A DNA stretch of 64,000 nt from JALJPB01 sp034111045 (GTDB lineage Bacteria; Pseudomonadota; Gammaproteobacteria; Enterobacterales; Alteromonadaceae). The number at the start of each line of letters is the position of its first letter. Position 1 is the stretch's first letter. A program made the position numbers and the translations under genes. This document shows positions 55,646 to 64,000 of this stretch, piece after piece. Location of the stretch: the NCBI GenBank assembly GCA_034111045.1, contig JAWUYA010000044.1, positions 23,832 through 87,831 on the forward strand, written 5' to 3'. Below the pieces are notes generated by a model. It ran no database searches. It was given only the letters and a program-made list of their open reading frames with translations, and was not told the DNA's origin.

Positions 55646-58387
55646 TTGAAACACAGCCTAAATGATAAAAAAATCTATCAAGCGTTAACATTAACTAATG
55701 GTTTACGTGTTTTGTTAATTGAAAATAATGAAACAAATACATCTGCCGCTGCACTTGCTGTCAATGTTGGTCATTTTAACGATCCTGCTGATCGTCAGGG
55801 CTTAGCTCATTTTCTTGAACATATGCTATTTTTAGGCACTCAAAAATACCCTGATGGTAGTGAATTTCAAAAATTTATCAACCAACATGGTGGTGGCAAT
55901 AACGCTTGGACAGCTACAGAACATACTTGCTTTTATTTTGATATCCAGCAAGAGCACTTTGCCAGTGCTTTAGACCGTTTTAGTCAATTTTTTACTTCCC
56001 CTTTACTTTCTGAGGAGTTTGTCTGTAAAGAAAGAGAAAACATTGATGCTGAATTTAAATTAAAACTCAAAGATGATATCCGCCGTTTATATGATGTTCA
56101 TAAAGAAACGATTAATCCTAAGCATCCATTTTCACAATTTTCTGTCGGTAATATTGATACTTTAGCTGATAGCGATGGAAAAAATGTAAGAGAAGAGTTG
56201 AAACAGTTTTACGATGAATTTTACCGTGCTGATTATATGACTTTGGCACTTGAAGGTCCTCAACCAATAACAGAACTTTTAACACTAGCAAAATTATTGT
56301 TTACCGGTATTCCTAGTACAAATAAAGCCTTACCTAAAATAACCTCTCCCTTATACTTACCTGAACATCAAAGCATTTACCTTAATGTTCAACCAGTAAA
56401 AAATGATCATCAATTAATTATTAGCTTTGCGATGCCCAGTATTGATGAATTTTATCGTCATAAACCAGAAACTATTTTAGCTTACGTTATTGGCCATGAA
56501 GGTACTGGCAGTATTTTATCATTTTTAAAAAATAAACAATGGGCGCTTGGACTAACGGCAGGCTCGGGAATTAATGGATCTAATTTTAAAGACTTTAATG
56601 TCAGTATTTCTTTGACCGAGAAAGGCGAGCACCATATTGATGACATTGTTGACATTTTATTTAGCTATCTAACCTTACTAAAGAATCAACCGATTGCTGA
56701 ATTTTATTATTTAGAAAAAAAGACCATGTCTGAACTTTCATTCACCTACCAAGAAAAATTGAAACCGCTAGACTCTGTGAGTCAATTAGTGATCAATATG
56801 CAACACTATCCAGAAGAAGATTATATTTTTGGCGATTACATTATGGCAGGAATGTGTAAACAAACTGTTGAAAAACTTCTAAGTTATTTAACAGCTGACA
56901 ATATGCGTGTAGTCCATATTAGCAAAAAAATAAATTCAAATGTTTATAACAATAATAAAAAAAATATGAAAACAGACTTTGATCAAACAAGTTATTGGTA
57001 TCAAGTTCCCTATCACGTTGAAAAAATTGCTCAACATAAACTTGAACAATGGAAAAACCCTCAGTTATTTCCATTGCTCTCATTACCTTTAGCTAATCCA
57101 TATATTGTTAGCAAACCAGCGGTATATCAAGACCATGGCACAACTAAAATCCCTACAGTGTTTGAAAAATCAGACGGTTTAACCATTTGGTTTAAACAAG
57201 ACACCATATTTAAAGTTCCTAAAGGCTACATATACATCAGCATTGATGCTCCACAATCTACAACTAGTATTGAAAATATTGCTATGACCCGCTTATTAGT
57301 GGATTTATATAGTGATACCTTAATTGAGGAAAATTATGATGCTGAGCTAGCCGGCATACACTATCATTTATATGCGCATCAGGGCGGAGTAACCCTACAA
57401 GTTTCAGGTATGAGCGAAAAACAAGGGTCTTTATTGACTAAATTACTCCAAAGTTTAAAAGTACATAAACTTGATAAAGCGCATTTTGAGTTGTTAAAAC
57501 AACAGCTACTTAATCATTGGAAAAATGCTGATACTAGCAAGTCCATTTCCCAGCTATTTTCAACCCTCAGTACGATGATGCAACCATTAACCCCTAGCAG
57601 TTTTGAACTTAAGCAGGCGTTGATTGATATAGACTTTAATCACTTTGTTAATTTTAGCCAAACAGTGTTTAGTGAAATCACATTAGAGGTATTGATTCAT
57701 GGTAATTGGCTTGTTCATCATGTTGAACAAATTAGTACAGTAATCAAACATACTTTTTATTCACTTTATAGCGCTAAGAATAAAATAAAATTCCCAGTAT
57801 TAGACATAAAATCCAAAGGTGAACTATTCATTCCAATCACTTTACCTAAGCACGACCATGCCTGTATTATTTATTACCCTCAATCAAATAAAAATATTAA
57901 AAGCATCACCAAAGTGATGGTTACCAGTCACCTTTTATCCCCTTTGTTTTTTCAACAAATGAGAACAGAAAAACAATATGGCTATTTAGTGGGCGTTGGA
58001 TACATGCCAATCAACCAATATCCCGGGATTGCCTTTTATATTCAGTCTCCACACACCTCTCCCACAGAGTTAACCCTTGCTATTGATGAATTTATCAACT
58101 CAAGCATAACGGTAATTGAACAAATGAGCTCTCAAGAATGGCAGCATTTACTACAGGGGTTAAGTGGTCAATTACAAGAAAAAGACAGCAATTTACGCAT
58201 TAAAAGCCAACGTTTCTGGGCGGCACTTTGTAATGAGGACTTCGAGTTCAATCATAGAAAAAAACTAGTAAATTCAATATTATCAATAACATCAAATGAA
58301 ATTAAAGTGTTTATAACTGAGCGTTTGGCGGTGCAGTCACTACCTGACAGATTGCTTTTGGTGTCAAGCCCCACAGAAATAAAATGA
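55646..58387 (+). CDS. M16 insulinase-family zinc metallopeptidase
   Basis: A 913-residue protease similar to E. coli pitrilysin (PtrA, 962) and eukaryotic insulin-degrading enzyme. The inverted zinc motif is H55-F-L-E58-H59, with the distal Glu in CKERENIDAEF (about 135). Four M16 half-domains are expected; the C-terminal ones include the ARTEK-type region MRTEKQYGYLVGVGY. There is no clear signal peptide, so it is probably cytoplasmic, unlike periplasmic PtrA. The start codon is TTG; AAGGGG lies ten bases upstream. Confidence 0.9.
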   Translation: MKHSLNDKKIYQALTLTNGLRVLLIENNETNTSAAALAVNVGHFNDPADRQGLAHFLEHMLFLGTQKYPDGSEFQKFINQHGGGNNAWTATEHTCFYFDIQQEHFASALDRFSQFFTSPLLSEEFVCKERENIDAEFKLKLKDDIRRLYDVHKETINPKHPFSQFSVGNIDTLADSDGKNVREELKQFYDEFYRADYMTLALEGPQPITELLTLAKLLFTGIPSTNKALPKITSPLYLPEHQSIYLNVQPVKNDHQLIISFAMPSIDEFYRHKPETILAYVIGHEGTGSILSFLKNKQWALGLTAGSGINGSNFKDFNVSISLTEKGEHHIDDIVDILFSYLTLLKNQPIAEFYYLEKKTMSELSFTYQEKLKPLDSVSQLVINMQHYPEEDYIFGDYIMAGMCKQTVEKLLSYLTADNMRVVHISKKINSNVYNNNKKNMKTDFDQTSYWYQVPYHVEKIAQHKLEQWKNPQLFPLLSLPLANPYIVSKPAVYQDHGTTKIPTVFEKSDGLTIWFKQDTIFKVPKGYIYISIDAPQSTTSIENIAMTRLLVDLYSDTLIEENYDAELAGIHYHLYAHQGGVTLQVSGMSEKQGSLLTKLLQSLKVHKLDKAHFELLKQQLLNHWKNADTSKSISQLFSTLSTMMQPLTPSSFELKQALIDIDFNHFVNFSQTVFSEITLEVLIHGNWLVHHVEQISTVIKHTFYSLYSAKNKIKFPVLDIKSKGELFIPITLPKHDHACIIYYPQSNKNIKSITKVMVTSHLLSPLFFQQMRTEKQYGYLVGVGYMPINQYPGIAFYIQSPHTSPTELTLAIDEFINSSITVIEQMSSQEWQHLLQGLSGQLQEKDSNLRIKSQRFWAALCNEDFEFNHRKKLVNSILSITSNEIKVFITERLAVQSLPDRLLLVSSPTEIK

Positions 58388-58694
58388 GTAGTCAATAAAA
58401 ATCAAACAATCATCAATAATATCAATTGTTTTTCTGAAAAATGTCAAAGAAAATATTAAATTGGCCGATACAATATAATCTATAATAAATTAATGATTAA
58501 CAATAAACTCACTGCTTTTATTTACTTTTGAATGAGAGAACAGTTGACTAAGTGTTAAGCTTGATTTTTAATGATATATTCAATGAATTATAATAATTTC
58601 CTATTGATTGCTTTTAGCGCAAGGATTTGTTTTGCTATTATCTTTATTTGCCTTTATTACGTTAAAATATAAACACCTAATTTTATCGCTTAGT
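58388..58694. other. Spacer between M16 protease and sensor gene
   Basis: About 300 bp of AT-rich sequence. It contains no supported gene or strong hairpin. Alternative starts of the sensor at TTG 58608 and TTG 58632 fall here. AAGGA at 58621-58625 is six bases ahead of the latter. Confidence 0.5.
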
Positions 58695-61600
58695 ATGTTG
58701 TTGCCGTGTTTTAAACGACTAGTGCTTTTATTTTTGACAAATTGCTTGCTTTTAACGTCTGCATCTGCCGTCGAGTCAACAATTAGTCGCGAACCGACTC
58801 CTGTAAACCTTTTAAAATTCAGTAGCTTAACTACATCTGATGGCTTAGCTCAAAGTTATGTGTTTAGTATCGCTCAGGATAAGCAGGGTTTTATTTGGCT
58901 TGCAACTGAAGATGGTCTAGATAGGTACGATGGAAAGTCTTTTGTTCATTATCGTCATAATGCAACTGATGAAAATTCTTTAGCCGATAATTTCGTTCGA
59001 AAAGTCTATATTGATAAAAAAAACACCCTATGGATAGCGACTGAAAACGGGCTGAGCAAATATAATAGACAACTTGATAATTTTGACAATTTCACACATA
59101 TCTCCAACAATAAAAACACCTTACAAGATGATAAAATATGGGATATTTACCAAGATAGTGCTAATAATATATGGGTGTCAACTTCTCAAGGTTTACATAT
59201 ATATAACGCAATCAATAAGCACTTCACTCGTATTAAAATTAAAGGTTATGAACACCTGTTAGTTGAAGTAAAAACTATTTTTCAAGACAAACAAAAAAAT
59301 TATTGGATGGGTACATATGACTCAGGAATTTTTATAGTCAATGAAAACCTCACTTATGCGATTTCCTTAGCAGACAAGAATAAATGGGATATAAATATTC
59401 CGGCTAAGGGTTTATACGATGTAAAAATAATTGAGGGCGAGTATTGGTTAGCTACCGATAATGGCGTTTTTATTGTTAGCGATAATTATAAAATAAAAAA
59501 GCACTTATCAATAAAAAATAAAACCAGTGAGCTTTTATCAAATAAAATCAAAGCTATAGAACAAACCGATGATGGCCATGTGTGGCTTGGTGGAATGAAT
59601 GGTCTAAATAGTGTCAGTCTTTTAGATTACTCCATTGAAAAATTTACACATAATTCTCACTCGAGTTCTTTATCCGAAAATTGGATTAATGATATTTATA
59701 AAGACACATCAGGTAAAATATGGCTGGGCACTTATGGCGGCGGATTAAATGTTTACAACCCTTTAGCAAAAATCTTTCAACATACATTTAATCAAATATC
59801 GCAAGATAATAGCTCGACAGATAAAATAAGTATTGTATCTCTTGTCGAAATCAACGATTTAATTTTATTATCGACAGAGCAAGGCAATATATTCAATTAT
59901 GATAAAAATTTAATTACCCCTACTGAAATACCCAATATCAACAGTGGTTTTTCGCAATTTATTCAAAAGATTGAGAATAATAGTAATATTGATACTAATA
60001 TTGAGAGTAATATTTGGTTAAGAACGGGTAATAATCGACTTTATGATTACGATGTCAAGCTCAATAAAACGATTGAAATTCCAGAGTGGTTTACCCATGC
60101 TGAACACCCAGTTACCAACTTACTGATAGAAATCAACAATAACATTTGGTTTATTAATAAAAGTGGCATCTTAATAGCTTTTGATACGCAATTAAAATCT
60201 TTTACTCAACATTTAATTAAAGACCATACATTCACTGCGTTAGGGGTTGATAATACAGGTAACTCAACTGATGATAAAACCTTATGGTTAACCTCAAAAA
60301 CCAATAAGTTATTTAAATTTAACTTAAATAAGGCTCAATTTATAGAGTTTGTCACCAATGAAGACCATAATTATAAACTTACTAAAATCATTAAAACTTC
60401 AAATCATTGGTTGTGGCTAGGAACATTCTCTCAAGGTGTTACCTTAATTAATAAAGCTAACAAAACAGTGATGCGTTTTGATGAAAACAACCAATTAAAT
60501 AATAACTTTACTGCTGACATCCTCATCGATGAAAATGAGAATGCTTGGCTCTCCACCAATAAGGGCATTTCTGTTATAACTCCATCATCAGGAAAGGTCA
60601 AAAACTTTAGCGTAGATCATTCACTTTTAGATGATAATGAGTTTTTAGCTTTTTCATCGCTATTAGCATCAGATAACACCATGTTTTTTGGTGGTAGTAA
60701 TGGCTTTTATCGATTCAATCCTGATGAAGCTTTACAAATAACTCAAGTATTATTACCACCGATATTCACAAATATTTTTATTGCCAATAAAAAAGTAAAC
60801 GTGGGCAAAGATGATCTAACAACTAACACTTTCACTATCCCATTACAAGTCAATTTTTTAGATACTTTGACGCTACAGTACAACCAATTTCCCTTGGGTG
60901 TCGAGTTTATTACGCCAAACTCAACACTTCCTAACCAGCTAAAATACAAGTACCGACTTTTAGGCGCTAGAGAAGAGTGGATTGAAGCAGATCCAAACTA
61001 CCTGAGAGCAACCTATACAAATTTGAGTCAAGGTGAATATACCTTTGAAGTACAAGTTTATGATTTATATCGCCCCAAAATAGTAAATTCGAATACTATA
61101 AAAATTCGAGTCATGCCACCTTGGTGGCTTTCTCAACCAGCAATCTTTATTTATGTCCTAATAAGCTTAACCTTCTTAATGTATATTTATCAACAAATTC
61201 GTCACAAACGTAAATACAACCTGCAAATCCAACAAAGTGAAGAGCGCTTAAAATTGTCTCTTTGGGGCAGCGGCGATGAAATGTGGGATTGGAATATTAC
61301 AACAGGTAAAATATTTCGCTCAAATATTTGGGGGATTTTAGAATTTCCTCAAGACGGCACCCGTAATAAAGCTGATAAAAAAACCAATTTACATCAACAT
61401 GATATGCCAAGAGTCACCAAAGCGTTAGCAGATCACTTTGAAGGCCAAACAGATCATTTTGAAGTTACTTATCGCGTAAAAGATATCAATGACAATTGGA
61501 TTTGGGTACTAGACAGAGGAAAGGTTGTCGAAAAAGATGCCGAAAACAAAGCAACAAGAATGACAGGTACCCTAAAAGATATTAGCAAAATAAAAAAAAC

Positions 61601-63284
61601 CGAAGAGCGCCTTAAACTGTTTGCAAAATGTATTGAAAATATTTCTGATGCGGTGGTTATCTATAATAAAGAATTTATTACTGTAGATATTAATAAGGCT
61701 TTCCAGCGCATTACCGGTAAAACTAAAGATCAAATGCTTGGCAAACCGTTAACCTTTCATCGGTACCCAGAAAAATTTTGCAAAAACATTAAAAGTCACT
61801 TAATTAATAATGGCAGCTGGCACGGTGAAATTGAAAGTACCAGAGCAAATGGAGAGTACTATTTAACCGATATTAATATTGATGTTATTCGTGATGAAAA
61901 CCACGAGATTTCTCATTTTGTTGGCGTATTCTCTGACGTTACTAAACGAAAAGAAACCGAAAAAGAGCTAAGAACTTTAGCCAATAGTGATACCTTAACA
62001 GGCCTGCCTAATCGTGCATACTTTCAAGCCAATCAGAGTAAACTGGTTGAAAATAAAACGCCTCATGCTCTTTTAGTTTTTGATTTAGATAATTTCAAAA
62101 AAATTAACGACTCACTTGGCCATCAAGTAGGTGATGCTTTGTTATGCCGAGTTGCTCAACGCATTGTAAAACTTAGTAGTCGTCAAAATACCGTCTATCG
62201 TCTTGGCGGCGATGAATTTGGTATTATTATCGACAACACTAATGACATTAATACCATAACTTCATTAACAAAAAAAATATTAAAAGCTATCGCTCAACCA
62301 CTAAAACTTAAAAATCAAGAAATTGTGCTTTACGGTAGTATTGGCATAGTACTTTATCCGGAAGATGGGGCCACACCCCACGAATTATTAAAAAATGCCG
62401 ATACCGCTATGTACCATGCCAAAGGTTTAGGTGGTAATAAATATCAATTTTTCAATGATTCAATGAAAAAGAAGGCACTTAAACTTTTACAAATTGAAAG
62501 TTTGATTCGTATTGGCCTAAAAGAAGATTTGTTTTCTGTTTATTATCAGCCTAAAATCGAGATAGCCACAGGAAAAATAGCTGGCATGGAAGCTCTTGTT
62601 CGATTTGAAACAGCCAATAAAAGTTTGATCAGCCCCGTTGTCTTCATTCCAATCGCTGAACAAACTGGGCAAATAATTGACATAGGTGAAGTGGTATTAA
62701 GAAAATCATGCTTTGCCACTAAACAATGGGTAGATGCAGGCTTATTTAATGGCCGGGTTGCCGTTAATTTATCTGCTGTACAATTTACTCAACCTAACCT
62801 CGTTGATATTATTGCCTTAATACTCGTTGAAAGTAAGCTTCCTGCCAAATATTTAGAGCTTGAAATTACTGAAGGTACGGTCATGGGATCACCACAACAA
62901 GCAATAGCTACCATGTTAAAAATAAGAGAGATGGGCATTCACCTATCTTTAGATGACTTTGGAACAGGGTACTCATCTCTAGCATATCTGAAGAAATTCC
63001 CACTCAACACCCTAAAAATCGACAAAGCTTTTGTTGATGATATTGAACATTCGGAACGAGGACGGAATATGGTAGCAACTATTGTGACCATCGCACATAA
63101 CCTTGATATGCATGTTGTTGCCGAAGGTGTTGAAACCAATCAACAACTTGACTTTCTTTCGGGGTTAAAATGCGAGCAACTTCAAGGTTACTTGTATAGT
63201 AAACCTTTAACAGAAAGCGATTTCACTAAGTACTTACTTGCCCATCAAATTACCGATAAATCAACTGCCTTTAGTAAAATTTAA
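58695..63284 (+). CDS. Membrane sensor with beta-propeller, Y_Y_Y, PAS-PAS, GGDEF and EAL domains
   Basis: About 1529 residues. A signal peptide (LLFLTNCLLLTSASA) precedes roughly 700 residues of two-component-regulator propeller repeats (GFIWLATEDGLDRYDGKSF, TLWIATENGLSKYN, KIWLGTYGGGLNVYNP). A Y_Y_Y domain follows (about 720-805), then a membrane helix (about 815-835), and two PAS domains (about 850-1090). The GGDEF motif (residue 1171) is exact, but there is no RxxD inhibitory site five residues before it. The EAL motif (MEALVRF, residue 1299) and DDFGTGYSSL are intact. It likely senses a periplasmic ligand and makes or breaks c-di-GMP. ATG 58695 is chosen for the signal peptide; TTG 58632 has the better ribosome-binding site. 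Confidence 0.9.
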   Translation: MLLPCFKRLVLLFLTNCLLLTSASAVESTISREPTPVNLLKFSSLTTSDGLAQSYVFSIAQDKQGFIWLATEDGLDRYDGKSFVHYRHNATDENSLADNFVRKVYIDKKNTLWIATENGLSKYNRQLDNFDNFTHISNNKNTLQDDKIWDIYQDSANNIWVSTSQGLHIYNAINKHFTRIKIKGYEHLLVEVKTIFQDKQKNYWMGTYDSGIFIVNENLTYAISLADKNKWDINIPAKGLYDVKIIEGEYWLATDNGVFIVSDNYKIKKHLSIKNKTSELLSNKIKAIEQTDDGHVWLGGMNGLNSVSLLDYSIEKFTHNSHSSSLSENWINDIYKDTSGKIWLGTYGGGLNVYNPLAKIFQHTFNQISQDNSSTDKISIVSLVEINDLILLSTEQGNIFNYDKNLITPTEIPNINSGFSQFIQKIENNSNIDTNIESNIWLRTGNNRLYDYDVKLNKTIEIPEWFTHAEHPVTNLLIEINNNIWFINKSGILIAFDTQLKSFTQHLIKDHTFTALGVDNTGNSTDDKTLWLTSKTNKLFKFNLNKAQFIEFVTNEDHNYKLTKIIKTSNHWLWLGTFSQGVTLINKANKTVMRFDENNQLNNNFTADILIDENENAWLSTNKGISVITPSSGKVKNFSVDHSLLDDNEFLAFSSLLASDNTMFFGGSNGFYRFNPDEALQITQVLLPPIFTNIFIANKKVNVGKDDLTTNTFTIPLQVNFLDTLTLQYNQFPLGVEFITPNSTLPNQLKYKYRLLGAREEWIEADPNYLRATYTNLSQGEYTFEVQVYDLYRPKIVNSNTIKIRVMPPWWLSQPAIFIYVLISLTFLMYIYQQIRHKRKYNLQIQQSEERLKLSLWGSGDEMWDWNITTGKIFRSNIWGILEFPQDGTRNKADKKTNLHQHDMPRVTKALADHFEGQTDHFEVTYRVKDINDNWIWVLDRGKVVEKDAENKATRMTGTLKDISKIKKTEERLKLFAKCIENISDAVVIYNKEFITVDINKAFQRITGKTKDQMLGKPLTFHRYPEKFCKNIKSHLINNGSWHGEIESTRANGEYYLTDINIDVIRDENHEISHFVGVFSDVTKRKETEKELRTLANSDTLTGLPNRAYFQANQSKLVENKTPHALLVFDLDNFKKINDSLGHQVGDALLCRVAQRIVKLSSRQNTVYRLGGDEFGIIIDNTNDINTITSLTKKILKAIAQPLKLKNQEIVLYGSIGIVLYPEDGATPHELLKNADTAMYHAKGLGGNKYQFFNDSMKKKALKLLQIESLIRIGLKEDLFSVYYQPKIEIATGKIAGMEALVRFETANKSLISPVVFIPIAEQTGQIIDIGEVVLRKSCFATKQWVDAGLFNGRVAVNLSAVQFTQPNLVDIIALILVESKLPAKYLELEITEGTVMGSPQQAIATMLKIREMGIHLSLDDFGTGYSSLAYLKKFPLNTLKIDKAFVDDIEHSERGRNMVATIVTIAHNLDMHVVAEGVETNQQLDFLSGLKCEQLQGYLYSKPLTESDFTKYLLAHQITDKSTAFSKI

Positions 63285-63457
63285 TCAAGAGACTCCTGTA
63301 CGCTATAACAGACAATAAACTATAGCTTTAACCACTGTCAAACATTTGGCAGTCGGTCATTTAACTGTGCCCCCTCTATTAACATCATTAGCTCGACCCC
63401 TTTGCACCTCAACATCCTCTATCGCTTTAAATTCCGGCATAAAATTTGCTTTAATAA

Positions 63458-63485
63458 TATTAATTAACAACATTGTTAATTAATA
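63458..63485. promoter_or_regulatory. 28-bp perfect palindrome before the peptide operon
   Basis: Arms TATTAATTAACAA and TTGTTAATTAATA are exact 13-bp complements separated by CA. It ends 26 bp before the ATG at 63512, so it would cover the promoter or early transcript. The symmetry suits a dimeric repressor (TetR-like size). A possible -10 TAATAT overlaps its left border (63455-63460). Confidence 0.75.
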
Positions 63486-63511
63486 ACAACAACTAAAAAA
63501 AGGGAAATTTA

Positions 63512-63679
63512 ATGCTAAGTTCAATTATATTGTCATTAATGATGACAACTTCACCAGTAATAATGGCAGAATCAAACACATTAAAACTTGAAGAAGTCGG
63601 TCGTAAACGCGGTGAACGTGTTAATTCTGAAATTTTAGATATTAAAGAAGTTGGCCGTAAACGCGGTGAGCGAGTTTAG
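63512..63679 (+). CDS. Small secreted-looking peptide with two EVGRKRGERV repeats
   Basis: A 55-residue ORF. Residues 1-19 (MLSSIILSLMMTTSPVIMA) look like a signal peptide with an Ala cleavage site, though without a basic n-region. The rest has EVGRKRGERV at 28-37 and again at 46-55, which is the C-terminus; the spacing is 18 residues. The two repeats differ at four codons, all synonymous (GTC/GTT, GGT/GGC, GAA/GAG, CGT/CGA), strong evidence that the peptide is translated and selected. AGGGA lies at good spacing before the ATG. The stop TAG forms part of the next gene's ribosome-binding site. I do not recognise the family; a processed peptide, a modified-peptide precursor or an RNA-binding basic peptide are possible. 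Confidence 0.8.
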   Translation: MLSSIILSLMMTTSPVIMAESNTLKLEEVGRKRGERVNSEILDIKEVGRKRGERV

Positions 63680-63688
63680 GAGCAAGAA

Positions 63689-63793
63689 ATGATAAACTTA
63701 TTAAAAAACTTATTTAAACAAGCACCAATAAAAAATACTATTGCGGCTAACATTGAAATAAAAGAAATGTCTGCAAGTACCTGGTGGTCATAA
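63689..63793 (+). CDS. Small peptide ending in SASTWWS
   Basis: A 34-residue ORF nine bases after the previous stop, with TAGGAG (six bases spacing) overlapping that stop, so translation is likely coupled. The N-terminus MINLLKNLFKQ is an amphipathic basic helix. The C-terminal part contains NIEIKEM followed by SASTWWS. The IEIKEM segment resembles LDIKEV and LKLEEV just before the basic repeats of the upstream peptide, which suggests a shared recognition element. I do not recognise the family. A strong terminator follows 18 bp after its stop. Confidence 0.7.
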   Translation: MINLLKNLFKQAPIKNTIAANIEIKEMSASTWWS

Positions 63794-63810
63794 TAGTGAC
63801 TAACTTAATT

Positions 63811-63846
63811 AACGCTAACCTATACAAAGATGTTAGCGTTTTTTTA
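63811..63846 (+). terminator. Rho-independent terminator of the peptide operon
   Basis: AACGCTAAC pairs with GTTAGCGTT over nine bases, with a 12-base loop and a following T-run. It closes the two-peptide unit and shows that the unit is transcribed rightward as its own short mRNA. Confidence 0.93.
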
Positions 63847-63955
63847 TCACTAACTAATACCTAGCTGAGCCAGTAATTTAGCACCTCTGTGTTAAATTAA
63901 AAAACCATCTAAACCCTACACTCCTTACAAAATCAACACCAGACTAACTAACTGA

Positions 63956-64000
63956 TTAATATTCATAGCCTTGCTCATCCGCTTTTGCATAAATACTTTT
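63956..64000 (-). CDS. Possible C-terminal end of a leftward gene (partial)
   Basis: On the minus strand the last 45 bases read KSIYAKADEQGYEY and a TAA stop, with the frame open to the window edge. It is too short to identify; the composition is that of a soluble protein end. It would converge on the peptide operon terminator. Confidence 0.3.
   Translation of the reverse strand, partial: KSIYAKADEQGYEY

Noticed and set aside
63689..63793. Gram-positive type ComS/XIP pheromone based on the WW motif
   Set aside because: The resemblance is limited to Trp-Trp-Ser, and no Rgg/ComR-type regulator is present in the window.

Overview
The window reads as chromosome of an AT-rich marine gammaproteobacterium of the Alteromonadales, most like Colwellia or a close relative (Thalassotalea, Litorilituus). 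This is inferred from AT-rich, low-complexity spacers, E. coli/Shewanella-type gene order and the protein families present; no rRNA or tRNA gene is present to test it. Most of the window is ordinary core genome in several blocks that match E. coli synteny.

Layout. 1-980: SOS mutagenesis genes umuD-umuC (umuC cut by the window edge) behind a perfect LexA box. 1263-8211: yaiI, then the envelope cluster comEC-msbA-lpxK-ycaR-kdsB, in E. coli order without ycaQ. 8282-13595: a DUF2062 membrane protein, the lipoprotein-release operon lolCDE, a PilZ-like protein with degenerate ligand motifs, a DUF2897 mini-protein and ppiC. 13726-18430: carbonic anhydrase, 4-hydroxyphenylpyruvate dioxygenase with an upstream TyrR-like box, the DEAD-box RNA helicase deaD with a terminator and long leader, and a broken gene remnant. 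18486-33652: a complete 13-gene complex I operon (nuoA-N, fused nuoCD), tightly coupled by start/stop overlaps. NuoA has an enlarged first loop and NuoG is about 100 residues longer than the E. coli protein. 34391-37396: a Lon-type protease with a degenerate Walker A motif, and a YbeL-like zinc-ribbon protein.

37596-50941: the block leuS-lptE-holA-nadD-rsfS-rlmH-mrdA-mrdB-rlpA-dacA-ybeD-lipB-lipA, which joins translation, LPS export, NAD synthesis, cell-wall elongation and lipoylation. 50999-55380: an MFS transporter, aroC, prmB, smrB and sixA. 55646-63284: an M16 insulinase-type protease and a 1.5-kresidue membrane sensor (beta-propeller, Y_Y_Y, PAS-PAS, GGDEF-EAL) for c-di-GMP.

The least ordinary part is the end. 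A two-gene mini-operon at 63512-63793 encodes a 55-residue secreted-looking peptide with two identical EVGRKRGERV repeats and a 34-residue peptide ending in STWWS. It has good ribosome-binding sites, a 28-bp perfect palindrome in front and a strong intrinsic terminator behind. I recognise neither peptide. They are my best candidates for something undescribed, possibly precursors of processed or signalling peptides. No IS element, CRISPR array, prophage or rRNA/tRNA gene was seen.
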